From Rhizobium sp. (GTDB lineage: Bacteria; Pseudomonadota; Alphaproteobacteria; Rhizobiales; Rhizobiaceae): DNA of 64,000 nucleotides. The notes beneath the pieces are model-generated. The model did not search any database, had not been told where the DNA came from, and was given only the letters and a program-made list of their open reading frames with translations. How positions within the stretch are numbered: position 1 is the first letter of the stretch; the number at the start of each line of letters is the position of its first letter. Positions 21,902 through 30,541 of the stretch are shown one piece after another. Location: positions 81,369-145,368 of the forward strand of contig JAHHDR010000041.1 of the NCBI GenBank assembly GCA_019739215.1. The letters run 5' to 3'. A program made the translations under genes and the position numbers.

Positions 21902-22522
21902 TCATTTCAGAAACCGCTGCACCGCCGCGACTTCCTCTTTGCGGATCTCATGCCCGCCGTCGTGCCAGTCGATCGTCACCGCCGCGCCCTGCCGGCCGAG
22001 ATAGTCGGCAAGCGCCTGGGTCAGGGGCGTCGGGCAGATCGGATCGGTCCGGCCGGCCGTGATCAGGACCTGCGTTGCGTCGAGCGCCGTGTTGTCCTTG
22101 GGCGCGAACGGGATCAGCGGATGCATCAGCACCGCCCGATCAAACAGCCGGCCCTTCTCGATCAGCAAGTTGGCGAGAATGTTTGCGCCGTTGGAGAAGC
22201 CGAGACCGACCACCGCGCCCGCCTTGTGCTCCTGCTTCAACGCCATGACGAAGTCGGCCATCTTGTCCGTGGCGCGGGCGAGGTCGGCCATGTCGTAGAC
22301 GCCCTCGGCGGTGCGCTTGAAGAAGCGCGCCGCGCCATATTCGGCGACATCGCCGCGCGGCGAGACGATCGTCGCGTCCGGCTTCAAGTCGGCGGCGAAC
22401 TCGAAGAACTGGTTTTCGTCGCCGCCCGTGCCATGGAAGACGAAGAAGATCGGCTTGCCCTCCGCACCGGGCTTCACCCGGTGCAGGTAGCCATGCTCAC
22501 GCGAGAGTTCGATTGCGGCCAT
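21902..22522 (-). CDS. Alpha/beta hydrolase, MhqD/carboxylesterase type
   Basis: 206 residues. Catalytic triad Ser110 (GFSNGA), Asp160 (GRTDPICP) and His191 (GGHEI); the oxyanion region is VFHGTGGDENQFF. This is the short phospholipase/carboxylesterase family that includes MhqD of Bacillus. The start lies 2 bases after the stop of the ring-cleavage dioxygenase gene, so the pair is co-translated. In Bacillus the same pair (MhqO, MhqD) is induced by quinones and hydroquinones. Role here in quinone or electrophile removal is inferred from that pairing. Confidence 0.85.
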   Translation of the reverse strand: MAAIELSREHGYLHRVKPGAEGKPIFFVFHGTGGDENQFFEFAADLKPDATIVSPRGDVAEYGAARFFKRTAEGVYDMADLARATDKMADFVMALKQEHKAGAVVGLGFSNGANILANLLIEKGRLFDRAVLMHPLIPFAPKDNTALDATQVLITAGRTDPICPTPLTQALADYLGRQGAAVTIDWHDGGHEIRKEEVAAVQRFLK

Positions 22523-22524
22523 GA

Positions 22525-23457
22525 TCAGCCCTCCAGCTTCTGCAATGTCTGGGCCAGGATCGGCCGCAGGTGCTTGTGCTGCTGCGGCAGCATCAGGCCC
22601 TCGCCGAGATGGGCCGTGTCCTCGTCGCGGTCGAAGCCAGGCTCGTTGGTGGCGACCTCGAACAGTACGCCGCCCGGCGTCCGGAAGTAGATCGCCCAGA
22701 AATAGTCACGGTCGATGACGGGCGTTACCTGATAGCCGGTATCCATCAGCGCCTTGCGCACTTCGAGCTGGGTGGCGCGGTTGTCGACCGCGAAGGCGAC
22801 ATGGTGAACCGAGCCCGCGCCCTGCAGGCCGCGGTTGGTGTTCGGCATGGTCTCGAGGTCGATGAACTTGGCATCGTTGCCGTCGGGCATGATCAGCCTC
22901 GTAACGCCGTCCTTCCTGTCGAGCTCCTGGTAGCCCATGAACTTCATTAGTTCCACCGTCGCGCCCTCGTCCCTCAGCCGCATAGCGACCGAATGGAAAC
23001 CGCGGATCGCCTGATCGGCGCCGACACCATTGCCGGTCCAGGGCGCGCGGGAATCGTCCCTGACCTCGACCAGCGCAAAACCGTCGCCATCGGGGCCGGC
23101 GAATTCCAGGCGCTTCTCGCCGAAGGTCTCGTCAGCCTTCAGGCCGGTAACACCCTTTTTTGTCAGGCGCTCCTGCCAGAAGCCAAGCGAACCTACGGGA
23201 ACCGATAGCACGGTGGTGCCGACCTCACCAGTACCCGGGCGGCCGCGGCCGATATCGGGGAAGGGAAAATAGGTCATGACAGTGCCGGGCGTGCCGGTCT
23301 CGTCGCCGTAATAGAGGTGGTAGACATCGGGCGAATCGAAATTCACGGTTTTCTTGACGCGGCGAAGGCCGAGCGTGTCGGTGAAGAACGTGTTGTTCTG
23401 CCGTGCATCCGCAGCCATCGAGGTGACGTGGTGCAGTCCCTTGATCTGGTTCAACAT
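22525..23457 (-). CDS. mhqO: Ring-cleaving dioxygenase, MhqO-type VOC protein
   Basis: 310 residues with two VOC modules. Metal ligands are likely His in KGLHHVTSM (about 9-10), His in GSVHHVAFAVD, and Glu in VLFEVATNEPG. MhqO-family proteins open hydroquinone-type rings. ATG 23457 starts the conserved QIKGLHHVT segment, after a modest AGAAAGAG. The 140 bases upstream hold the promoter of this two-gene operon; a MhqR-like MarR binding site could not be defined. A MarR gene lies about 1 kb further upstream on the same strand but belongs to another pair. Confidence 0.88.
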   Translation of the reverse strand: MLNQIKGLHHVTSMAADARQNNTFFTDTLGLRRVKKTVNFDSPDVYHLYYGDETGTPGTVMTYFPFPDIGRGRPGTGEVGTTVLSVPVGSLGFWQERLTKKGVTGLKADETFGEKRLEFAGPDGDGFALVEVRDDSRAPWTGNGVGADQAIRGFHSVAMRLRDEGATVELMKFMGYQELDRKDGVTRLIMPDGNDAKFIDLETMPNTNRGLQGAGSVHHVAFAVDNRATQLEVRKALMDTGYQVTPVIDRDYFWAIYFRTPGGVLFEVATNEPGFDRDEDTAHLGEGLMLPQQHKHLRPILAQTLQKLEG

Positions 23458-23599
23458 GGTGGTCTCTTTCTCCGGCCGGGCCGGGTTTCGATTGGATGAG
23501 GCCTATATGCGCGTTCCCCACGCTGCCTTCCATCCCCGCCAGCGAGCACGGATTGTCTATGATTATTGAACGACAGAACTCCCTGGTGTGAAAATCTGT

Positions 23600-24445
23600 T
23601 TACGAAGGCCGCCGGAAGATCATGGGCAGCCCATACATCGGCTCGATACGTCGAATGGCAGCGTCGACGCCCTCATGCGATACATCCATGGTGAAACCGC
23701 TGGCATGGATCATCGTGGCGCCATCGGCCATGATCGCCACATGTCCCTTCCAGAACACGAGATCCCCACGGCCGAGTTCTTCGCGCATGATCTCCTTGCC
23801 GATCGAGGTCCGCTGCATGTCGGTGTCGCGCAGCACCCGGCGGCCCGTCATCATCATCGAGAGCTGTACCAGCCCCGAGCAATCGAGACCGAAGCCGCTA
23901 CGTCCGCCCCAGAGATAGGGGGTGCCGAGAAAGCGGGTGGCTACCGCCACGAAGTCGTCGGTGAACGGCTTGTCAACCGGCGCGACATGCCGGGCGATGA
24001 CCGCGCCGCCTTCGACCAGCAGGTAGGGCGTGCCACGGGTCTCGGCCTCGCCCGTCACTGCCAGCCGGCTGCCCATCGACAGTGCGGCCAGCGCGGGCAC
24101 CTTCATGTCGGGCTCGGGATAGAGAAAGGTGCGCGGCGCGGTGACCCAATGGCTGGGCGCAGATCGCGGCAGGGCCAATGCTGCCTCCTCGACATAGCCG
24201 ACATAGCCATCGATTCCTGACCTAACCCAGGCCCAGCCTTCTCGGCGGTCGAATTCGGTGACCGGCTCGCCGAGAAGAAGTTCGGTGTCGATGCCGGACA
24301 TGCAGTCGGGCCTTGGCCGCATGGCCGTCGTCGCCTTGCCGATGCGGCCCGGCACACCCTCGACGAACCGTGCGGCCTCGACCTTGCCTTTGAGCGATGC
24401 CTCAGCGAGATCCGGGCGGAAGGCGTAGAGGCGGCGGTCCATCAT
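23600..24445 (-). CDS. NlpC/P60 (C40) peptidase with SH3-like domains
   Basis: 281 residues, no evident signal peptide. The N-terminal half contains SH3b-like segments (GEPVTEFDRREGWAWVRSGIDGYVGYV). The C-terminal NlpC/P60 domain has Cys189 in GLDCSGLVQ, His235 in KGHVAIM and His247 in MIHASGF. The family cuts D-Glu to diaminopimelate bonds in cell-wall peptides; rhizobial members may act on recycled muropeptides in the cytoplasm. Two adjacent ATG codons start the gene; the second (24440-24442) is better spaced from GAGGA. It lies 7 bases downstream of the MarR gene and is co-transcribed. Confidence 0.88.
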   Translation of the reverse strand: MMDRRLYAFRPDLAEASLKGKVEAARFVEGVPGRIGKATTAMRPRPDCMSGIDTELLLGEPVTEFDRREGWAWVRSGIDGYVGYVEEAALALPRSAPSHWVTAPRTFLYPEPDMKVPALAALSMGSRLAVTGEAETRGTPYLLVEGGAVIARHVAPVDKPFTDDFVAVATRFLGTPYLWGGRSGFGLDCSGLVQLSMMMTGRRVLRDTDMQRTSIGKEIMREELGRGDLVFWKGHVAIMADGATMIHASGFTMDVSHEGVDAAIRRIEPMYGLPMIFRRPS

Positions 24446-24452
24446 GCAATCC

Positions 24453-24800
24453 TCAGGGCAGGCGTCTTGCCGCGACTATAACCTGATCCCCGAATTTTTC
24501 GAGATAGAGCGCGCCGGCGACGGTCCTTTTTATGATGACGTTGCGGCGGTCAAGTTCATCCCGAACCCGGTCGACGATGCCCATCTCGCCCATCGTGTCC
24601 AGCGCCCGCGTGATGACGGGCTTGGTCACGCCCAGCGTGGCCGCCAATCCCCGCACGGTATGCGGCGGCGGCACGAGGTAGATCTGCAACAGGATCGCCA
24701 TCTGGCGCATCGTGAGGTCGATTGCGCCCGACTTGACCTGGTTGAGCGTCACCTGGTGCCAGAGGCCCAGCGCCTGCGAGGCAGAAAGTTCGACTGACAA
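24453..24800 (-). CDS. MarR-type winged-helix regulator, short
   Basis: 115 residues. The helices around LTMRQMAILLQIYL and the recognition region TVRGLAATLGVTKPVITRALDTMGEMGIV, followed by a wing (RVRDELDRRNVIIKRT), define a MarR domain with little else. Start is TTG at 24798-24800, with GGAG about 7 bases upstream; no better ATG exists. It precedes the NlpC/P60 gene, a conserved pairing in rhizobia as far as I recall. Ligand unknown. Confidence 0.78.
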   Translation of the reverse strand: MSVELSASQALGLWHQVTLNQVKSGAIDLTMRQMAILLQIYLVPPPHTVRGLAATLGVTKPVITRALDTMGEMGIVDRVRDELDRRNVIIKRTVAGALYLEKFGDQVIVAARRLP

Positions 24801-24923
24801 GGCTGGCTCCGGCGCGATCGTTTCGAGACCGTTCCATTTTCAGGCAGCGCGGCAGGGAGTGCAAACGGAGATGAGGGGTGTGGTTAATCATGAAGGCTGC
24901 GGTCGAGGCCCGCCCTCCCCGCT

Positions 24924-26321
24924 TCACCCCCGCACGCTCTTTGCCTCCAGCATCTGGAAGATCGCCCTTATGCCCTGGGCCTCGCCGCCGGCGGGTGCGT
25001 GCGGGCGTTCGGAAGGGGTCCAGCCGTAGATGTCGAAATGCGCCCAGCTCTCGGTCTTCTTCACGAAGCGCTTGAGAAACAGTGCTGCGGTGATGGCGCC
25101 GGCCATGCCGCCGGAGGGGGCGTTGGTGAGATCGGCGATCTTGGAATTGATGTCTTTCTCGTAGCCCTTGTAGAGCGGCAGGCGCCAGAGCGGATCGTCG
25201 ACCTCAAGGCTGGCATCGGTGAGGTTGGCGGCGAGGTCCTCGTCGTCGGTGAAGAAGGGCGGCAGGTCGGGCCCGAGCGCAACACGGGCGGCACCCGTCA
25301 GCGTCGCCATGTCGACCAGCAGGTCGGGCTCGTCCTCGTCTGCCAGCGCCAGCGCATCGGCCAGGATCAGCCGGCCCTCGGCATCGGTATTGTCGATTTG
25401 CACGGTCAGGCCGGCGCGGCTCCTGTAGATGTCGCCCGGCCGGAAGGCGTTGCCGGAGATCGAATTCTCGACCACCGGCACCAGCACTGTGAGGTCGACT
25501 TTCAGCTTGGCATCCATGATCATCAGCGCGAGACCCATGACGTTGGCGCCGCCGCCCATGTCCTTCTTCATCAACAGCATCGAGGACGACGGCTTGATGT
25601 CGAGCCCGCCGGTGTCGAAGGTCACGCCTTTGCCGACCAGCGTGATCTTGCGGTGGCCCTTCTTGCCCCAGCGCAGCTTGAGAAGCCGTGGCGCTTGTTC
25701 GGCGGCGCGACCAACCGCGTGGATCAGCGGGAAGTTCTGCTGCAGCAGGTCGTCGCCGCGCACCACGGAGACCTCAGCCTTGTAATGGGAGGCGAGGTCG
25801 CGAAAGACGGCCTCCAGTGCATCCGGACCCATGTCGTTGGCCGGCGTATTGATCAGGTCGCGGGCGAGGAAGACGCCTGATAGCAGCCGCTTGATGCGGG
25901 CCGCATCGGCATCCGCCGGCATCATCAGAGTCGGACGATCTGTTGTGCCGGACTTGTATTTCTCGAAGCGGTAGCTTCCCAGGCCGTAGCCGAGCAGCAG
26001 GCGGTTGGCGGTCAGCGGCGCGGTTTCGATGTGCCAGTCGCCCGCGGGAAGCAGCCGCGCCAGCTTGCCGGACAGGTAGGGTTGGTCGGACGGCGTGCGG
26101 CCGAGGCCGAACAGGGCGCCGCCAAGGTGGCCGGTTTCAGACGGCACCAGCAGCAGCGAACCGCTTTCGGCCTTCCATCCGGCTTTCTTCGACCATTCCA
26201 GCGCCACGGGGTCGACCATGCCTGTTTCCAGATGCGCCGGCGTCACCGCAAAGACAGGCAGGGTCTTGCCGCCCTTGGTGTTGAAGGGGGTGGCGCGTTC
26301 GATAAACTGGTAGGGAGCCAT
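24924..26321 (-). CDS. Leucyl aminopeptidase family protein (M17)
   Basis: 465 residues, cytoplasmic zinc or manganese aminopeptidase. The metal and catalytic signatures are KGVTFDTGGLDIKP (Lys231, Asp236 region), MKKDMGGGANV and the family fingerprint NTDAEGRL at 311-318. It is shorter than PepA and closer to the PepB-like group common in alphaproteobacteria. Roles are peptide turnover and glutathione-peptide processing. ATG 26321 follows a plausible AAGGACGACC leader. It is divergent from the TPR lipoprotein gene. Confidence 0.92.
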   Translation of the reverse strand: MAPYQFIERATPFNTKGGKTLPVFAVTPAHLETGMVDPVALEWSKKAGWKAESGSLLLVPSETGHLGGALFGLGRTPSDQPYLSGKLARLLPAGDWHIETAPLTANRLLLGYGLGSYRFEKYKSGTTDRPTLMMPADADAARIKRLLSGVFLARDLINTPANDMGPDALEAVFRDLASHYKAEVSVVRGDDLLQQNFPLIHAVGRAAEQAPRLLKLRWGKKGHRKITLVGKGVTFDTGGLDIKPSSSMLLMKKDMGGGANVMGLALMIMDAKLKVDLTVLVPVVENSISGNAFRPGDIYRSRAGLTVQIDNTDAEGRLILADALALADEDEPDLLVDMATLTGAARVALGPDLPPFFTDDEDLAANLTDASLEVDDPLWRLPLYKGYEKDINSKIADLTNAPSGGMAGAITAALFLKRFVKKTESWAHFDIYGWTPSERPHAPAGGEAQGIRAIFQMLEAKSVRG

Positions 26322-26370
26322 GGTCGTCCTTGCTGTAGGCGGAGGGCCGCAAATAGCGCGCGTTAACGCT

Positions 26371-26386
26371 CTGTTAGGGTTAACAG
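26371..26386. promoter_or_regulatory. Palindrome in the aminopeptidase/TPR intergenic region
   Basis: CTGTTAGGGTTAACAG has perfect 6-bp arms around GGGT and overlaps GTTAAC elements. It lies between two divergent starts (26321 and 26454) and may mark a promoter-operator; no regulator assigned. Confidence 0.35.
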
Positions 26387-26453
26387 ATTATTGCTTGAGC
26401 GAGGATTGCGGCGGACTCTTCCTGCTGCGCAAGGCTTTTCCGGGGGTTCGGCA

Positions 26454-27269
26454 ATGATCGGTGCGATGAGGCGAGAAAGCGTTTCCAGGCCGTTTGTCAC
26501 GACGGTCGCGATCGTCGGCATCGCGCTTCTTGCCGCCTGCTCGTCGAACAAGCGCGGCGATGTCACCGGCTCGATCCCGGACACCAACCGACCGCTCGAG
26601 CAGATGACGCAAACCGAGCTCGCTGCTGTGTCCCGCAGCGTCGGCGACCGCTATGCCAAGAACCCGAAAGACCGCAACGCCGGCCTGCAATATGCGACCC
26701 TCCTGCGGATGACCGGCAAGAACGGCCAGGCGCTCGCCGTCATGCGCCAGATCGCCATTCTCAATCCTTCCGATCGCGAAGTGCTCGCGGCCTATGGCAA
26801 GGCGCAGGCCAGTGCCGGCGAACTCGAGCAGGCTCTCGGCACGATCTCCCGCGCCCAAACGCCGGACCGCCCGGACTGGAAACTGAAATCGGCGGAGGGC
26901 GCGATCCTCGACCAGCTCGGCCGCGCCGAACAGGCCCGCGCCGCCTATCGCGACGCGCTCGACATCAAGCCGAACGAACCGTCGGTGCTCTCCAATCTCG
27001 GCATGTCGTATCTGCTGACCCGCGACCTCAAAACATCCGAGACCTATCTTCGCTCAGCCATCGCCCAGCCCGGCGCCGACAGCCGCGTGCGCCAGAACCT
27101 GGCCTTGGTGGTCGGCCTGCAGGGCCGCTTCCAGGAGGCTGAGAACATCGCGCGCCAGGAGCTGACATCGGAACAGGCCGAGGCGAACATGGCCTATCTC
27201 AAGGTAATGCTGGCTCAGGACAGCAACTGGCAGAAGTTAGCCGCCAAGGATGATGGCAACACGAACTGA
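26454..27269 (+). CDS. TadD-like TPR lipoprotein
   Basis: 271 residues. A lipoprotein signal ends in the lipobox LLAAC with Cys29, so it is likely outer-membrane or periplasmic. After a linker, about four tetratricopeptide repeats follow (for example AEQARAAYRDALDIKPNEPSVLSNLGMSYLL). TadD acts as a pilotin in Flp pilus assembly; no tad genes are nearby, so a pilus role is only a guess. ATG 26454 was chosen; a TTG 63 bases upstream is open but adds residues before the signal peptide. Confidence 0.8.
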   Translation: MIGAMRRESVSRPFVTTVAIVGIALLAACSSNKRGDVTGSIPDTNRPLEQMTQTELAAVSRSVGDRYAKNPKDRNAGLQYATLLRMTGKNGQALAVMRQIAILNPSDREVLAAYGKAQASAGELEQALGTISRAQTPDRPDWKLKSAEGAILDQLGRAEQARAAYRDALDIKPNEPSVLSNLGMSYLLTRDLKTSETYLRSAIAQPGADSRVRQNLALVVGLQGRFQEAENIARQELTSEQAEANMAYLKVMLAQDSNWQKLAAKDDGNTN

Positions 27270-27280
27270 GAGATCTCCTC

Positions 27281-27931
27281 CTATGCGTCCGACGGGTTGG
27301 CGCGTGCTCTGGCTGCGTCAAGGTAGGACAGGCACATCGCGATGAGTTCCCTGTGCAAATCGGAGCCGACCGATGTCGGCATGTTGCGCTCGAAAACCGT
27401 GCGGACCGTTCCGAAGATGGCTGTCAGGAACATGGCGTTGACAACGCGCAGGTCCGCAAAGTCGGCGTCGGGCGTCGTCGCCAGCATGGCGGCACTTGCC
27501 GCATCGACACGTCTGCCGAAAGCCTCGATCAGGGATTCGTTGTCGAGTTCGACCGAGGCCCTGTAGAGCGCGCGCGTGACATCGCTCCGTTCAGTCTTCG
27601 CAGTCCAATAGGCGGTCACGAGGGCTTCGACCATGCGGGCGAGCGGCGCGCCGTGGTGCGATTCGCAGACTGTCTCCACCCTTTCTGCCACGATATCCAG
27701 ATAGCGCGCGTTCAGCGCATAGAGAAGCGCCTGCTTGTGCGGAAAATACTGGTAGAGCGTGCCGACCGAAACGCCGGCCCGCTGCGCCACCCGGGTCGTG
27801 GTCAGCCGCTGCAATCCCTCCGCCATCAAAACCTGAAGGGTCGCCTCGAAAATGATGTCGACGGTCGTCGTTGCACGGGCCTGACGCGGCTGTTTCCGCG
27901 GGGCGAGGTGCGTGGGATGATCCAAATCCAT
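27281..27931 (-). CDS. TetR/AcrR-family repressor
   Basis: 216 residues. The N-terminal TetR helix-turn-helix (IIFEATLQVLMAEGLQRLTTTRVAQRAGVSVGTLYQYFPHKQALL) is textbook; the ligand domain is generic (AefR-like C-terminus). Start ATG 27929-27931 removes 41 upstream residues that overlap the promoter. It is divergent from the SDR gene with a 14-bp near-palindrome in between, so it probably represses both and responds to a substrate of the SDR. Confidence 0.88.
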   Translation of the reverse strand: MDLDHPTHLAPRKQPRQARATTTVDIIFEATLQVLMAEGLQRLTTTRVAQRAGVSVGTLYQYFPHKQALLYALNARYLDIVAERVETVCESHHGAPLARMVEALVTAYWTAKTERSDVTRALYRASVELDNESLIEAFGRRVDAASAAMLATTPDADFADLRVVNAMFLTAIFGTVRTVFERNMPTSVGSDLHRELIAMCLSYLDAARARANPSDA

Positions 27932-27948
27932 ATGCGAATTCCCGAAGC

Positions 27949-27968
27949 TGAATGATCCTTCATATAAT
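27949..27968 (+). promoter_or_regulatory. TetR operator candidate abutting a consensus -10 box
   Basis: TGAATGATCCTTCA (27949-27962) is a 14-bp palindrome with one mismatched pair, directly followed by TATAAT (27963-27968). The box would place the SDR transcript start near 27975, 30 bases before its ATG. Repressor bound here would cover the promoter. Confidence 0.65.
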
Positions 27969-28004
27969 GGGCCTTCAACGCCGCCAAGCCAGAAGGATCC
28001 TGCC

Positions 28005-28736
28005 ATGAACGACACGACCAAGATCGCCCTCGTCACCGGTGCCAACAAGGGCATCGGGCTTGAGATCGCCCGTCAGTTGGGTGAAGCCGGGGTCACAGTC
28101 TTTATTGCCGCGCGCGATGCCATCAGGGGAAGTGATGCCGTCAGGGACCTGTCGTCCCAGGGGCTTCGGGCATTGTTTGTCAGGGTCGACCTCAATGACG
28201 CCGCGAGCATCACTGAGGCGGCCCGGAGGATCGAAGCCGATTGCGGGCGGCTGGATATCCTCGTCAACAATGCCGGCATCGTGGATGCGCTTGACGGCCC
28301 TCCCAGCGCGGCCTTGCCGGAGGCGGTGCGGCGGATCTTCGACGTGAATTTCGTCGGCACGCTCGCCGTCACGCAGGCGATGCTGCCCTTGCTGCGCAGG
28401 TCTTCCGCCGGCCGGATCGTCAATCTCTCCAGTTCGCTCGGCTCGCTGACGGTCAATGGCGATCCTTCGTCGCCCTACTATGCGGCGCGACTGATCGGCT
28501 ACAACGCTTCGAAGGCCGCGCTCAATATGCTGACGGTCCAACTGAGCGCGGAGTTGCGAGACAGCGGAACCGTCGTCAACTCGGTAAGCCCCGGCTATGT
28601 GAAGACCGACCTGACCGGCGGCAACGGCTTCATGACCCCGGCGGAAGGTGCCCGGCTGCCGGTTCAGTACGCGCTGCTAGGGGATGACGCGAGTTCCGGC
28701 CGGTTCGTGGAACCCGGCGGCGAAACGCCCTGGTAG
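28005..28736 (+). CDS. Short-chain dehydrogenase/reductase (carbonyl-reductase type)
   Basis: 243 residues, classical SDR. NAD(P) motif TGANKGIG at 11-18, NNAG at 88-91, Ser142-144 in the active site, and Tyr166/Lys170 in YNASK. The last residues end in PGGETPW, typical of the plant-like carbonyl reductase group; the basic residue pattern suggests NADPH. It is divergent from the TetR gene that likely controls it. Reduces an aldehyde, ketone or quinone; substrate unknown. Confidence 0.9.
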   Translation: MNDTTKIALVTGANKGIGLEIARQLGEAGVTVFIAARDAIRGSDAVRDLSSQGLRALFVRVDLNDAASITEAARRIEADCGRLDILVNNAGIVDALDGPPSAALPEAVRRIFDVNFVGTLAVTQAMLPLLRRSSAGRIVNLSSSLGSLTVNGDPSSPYYAARLIGYNASKAALNMLTVQLSAELRDSGTVVNSVSPGYVKTDLTGGNGFMTPAEGARLPVQYALLGDDASSGRFVEPGGETPW

Positions 28737-28763
28737 AACGCCGATCGGGATACGCACCGCTGG

Positions 28764-29060
28764 TCAGACCCGGTAGAGCCGCACCGGCTTCGGCGTCCGG
28801 GCAAGGACGCCTTTGGCCTCAAGGTCGAGATGCACGGCCTTGAGCCACCAGCCCGCCTTGTCGCCACCAGGGAAAAGCGCTTGCGAGAGATGCGGCAGCA
28901 GCGCTTCCTTCGCCGCCGCCACCGTCACGCCGGGCGGCTCTGCGGGCAGGATCGCCGTCAACGCCTCCCGCATCGCTTCGTATTTTGCGCGGTCGACGCG
29001 ATAGGTATGACCGGGCGTGGTGACGGTCTCGATGGTGATTTTGTCGTTCTTCTCGGTCAT
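28764..29060 (-). CDS. DUF6958-like small protein
   Basis: 98 residues; I recognise the pattern TTPGHTYRVDRAKYEAMREALTAILP and LFPGGDKAGWWLKAVHLDLEAKGVL as a small uncharacterised bacterial family. No signal peptide or membrane segment. The central KAGWW..AVHLDLEAKGVI part looks like a small helical DNA- or protein-binding fold. ATG 29058-29060 has GGAG 6 bases upstream. It converges with the SDR gene. Confidence 0.75.
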   Translation of the reverse strand: MTEKNDKITIETVTTPGHTYRVDRAKYEAMREALTAILPAEPPGVTVAAAKEALLPHLSQALFPGGDKAGWWLKAVHLDLEAKGVLARTPKPVRLYRV

Positions 29061-29254
29061 CCATGGCTCCTCCCGTACCGATGACAACATTGAGGCCCGC
29101 GAGGTGGACGATCAAGTGCCATGCGGCACGAAATTTGCGGAAGACGGTCAACTCGCCTGAAAGGGCTGGAGCATTTTCGGCAGGGCGTATGAATGGCGAC
29201 GCGGAAGGCAGCAGCCGCAGAATGTCGCACGGGCTCCACGCTGTCCCGTATCGC

Positions 29255-29956
29255 TCAACTCACCTTGAACGTCACTTCGTCCACGCCGTCGACATGGGCC
29301 ACCATGACGTCGCCCCTAACGATCGCGCCGACGCCGGCCGGCGTGCCCGAAAAGATCAGGTCGCCGGGCTTCAGCGTAAACAGCCGCGACAGGTAGGCAA
29401 TCATTTCCGGCACTTTCCAGATCATCTGGTCGAGGTCGCCGTTCTGGCGGAGCTCGCCATTGACCGTGAGCCAGATCGCGCCGTAGGCGGGGTGGCCGAC
29501 GTTCGCGACAGGATGGATCGGGCCGCAGGGAGCCGAGTTCTCGAAGGCCTTGCCGACTTCCCAGGGGCGGCCGAGCTTCTTGGCTTCGGCCTGAAGGTCG
29601 CGGCGGGTCATGTCGAGGCCGACGGCATAGCCGAAGACGCAATCCAGCGCCTTGTCCAGCGCAATGTTGTCGCCGCCGCTCCCCAGCGCCACCACCATCT
29701 CGATCTCGTGATGAACGTCGCTGGTTTCGGGCGGATAGGGGAAATCGGCGCCGGCAGGAACCAGCGTGTCGGGGTTCTTCTGGAAGAAGAAGGGTGGCTC
29801 CCTGCCGGGGTCGTGGCCCATCTCGATCGCATGCTCGGCAAAATTCCGGCCGACGCAATAGATGCGATGCACCGGGAACAGCGCCTGGCTGCCTGAAACC
29901 GGCAGGGTGGGAACAGGTGCCGGCTCGAAGACGTAGGCGGCATCAGGGCTGGACAT
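29255..29956 (-). CDS. Fumarylacetoacetate-hydrolase family protein, fumarylpyruvate-hydrolase type
   Basis: 233 residues. FAH fold with metal ligands Glu84, Glu86 (HHEIEMVV) and Asp115, and the family end DLIFSGTPAGVG. The size and the YCVGRNFAEHAIEMG and FFFQKNPDTLVP segments are typical of fumarylpyruvate hydrolases, the last step of the gentisate pathway, but no gentisate dioxygenase is in view. It lies 18 bases downstream of a MarR gene on the same strand, which likely controls it. It may instead act on another acylpyruvate. Confidence 0.85.
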   Translation of the reverse strand: MSSPDAAYVFEPAPVPTLPVSGSQALFPVHRIYCVGRNFAEHAIEMGHDPGREPPFFFQKNPDTLVPAGADFPYPPETSDVHHEIEMVVALGSGGDNIALDKALDCVFGYAVGLDMTRRDLQAEAKKLGRPWEVGKAFENSAPCGPIHPVANVGHPAYGAIWLTVNGELRQNGDLDQMIWKVPEMIAYLSRLFTLKPGDLIFSGTPAGVGAIVRGDVMVAHVDGVDEVTFKVS

Positions 29957-29974
29957 GTCCTGCGGCAGGGGCGT

Positions 29975-30469
29975 TCACTCCTCTTCGGAGAGATGATTGC
30001 GGGCCGAGCGCTGCAACTGGTCGATGCTGCCAACGAGCGTGGCGCAGGTCTTCGGGTCGACATCCGCCATCAGTTCACGGAGCCAGGACTCATGCACCCG
30101 CGCCATCTCGGCAAAGGCTGTCCGGCCCGCCTCTGTCAGGCGCGCCACGGTGACGCGCCGGTCGTCGCCGGGGGTTTCGGTGCTGATCAGGCCGTCGGCC
30201 TCCAGACGACCGACGAGGCCCGTGATATTGCCGTTGGTCACCATCGTCCGCTTGGAAATTTCGCCCAGGCGCAATCCGTCCGGTTCCCGGTCGAGTTGCG
30301 CCAGCAGGTCGAACTGCGGCAGCGTGGCGCCGAATTCCGTACGAAGACGACGGCGGATCTCCTGCGAGATCAGCTTGGTCGTCGCCAGCATCCGGAGCCA
30401 GACCCTGAGTTCCAGCTTCCTGCCATCCGCCTGATCCCGACCCGCGGGTTCCCCTTCTGCCACGCCCAC
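29975..30469 (-). CDS. MarR-family regulator (FAH operon)
   Basis: 164 residues. A full MarR domain: LRTEFGATLPQFDLLAQLDREPDGLRLGEISKRTMVTNGNITGLVGRLEADGLI and wing TPGDDRRVTVARLTEAG. Start is GTG 30467-30469, with a GGGG-rich leader; a second GTG lies two codons in. Regulators of this kind sit next to gentisate or salicylate genes and respond to aromatic acids. The palindrome at 30500-30511 lies just upstream. Confidence 0.85.
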   Translation of the reverse strand: MGVAEGEPAGRDQADGRKLELRVWLRMLATTKLISQEIRRRLRTEFGATLPQFDLLAQLDREPDGLRLGEISKRTMVTNGNITGLVGRLEADGLISTETPGDDRRVTVARLTEAGRTAFAEMARVHESWLRELMADVDPKTCATLVGSIDQLQRSARNHLSEEE

Positions 30470-30499
30470 GCTACCCCGACCCTGTCCCTGCCTGTTTGC

Positions 30500-30511
30500 T
30501 TTGAGCTTAAA
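30500..30511. promoter_or_regulatory. Candidate MarR operator upstream of marR-FAH
   Basis: TTTGAGCTTAAA, a 12-bp palindrome with one mismatch, sits 31 bases before the GTG start in an AT-rich pocket of an otherwise GC-rich region. Similar in form to the palindrome at 39933-39944. Confidence 0.45.
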
Positions 30512-30541
30512 CTAATGCCGCGAAACGAGCCGGGTTTCAAT

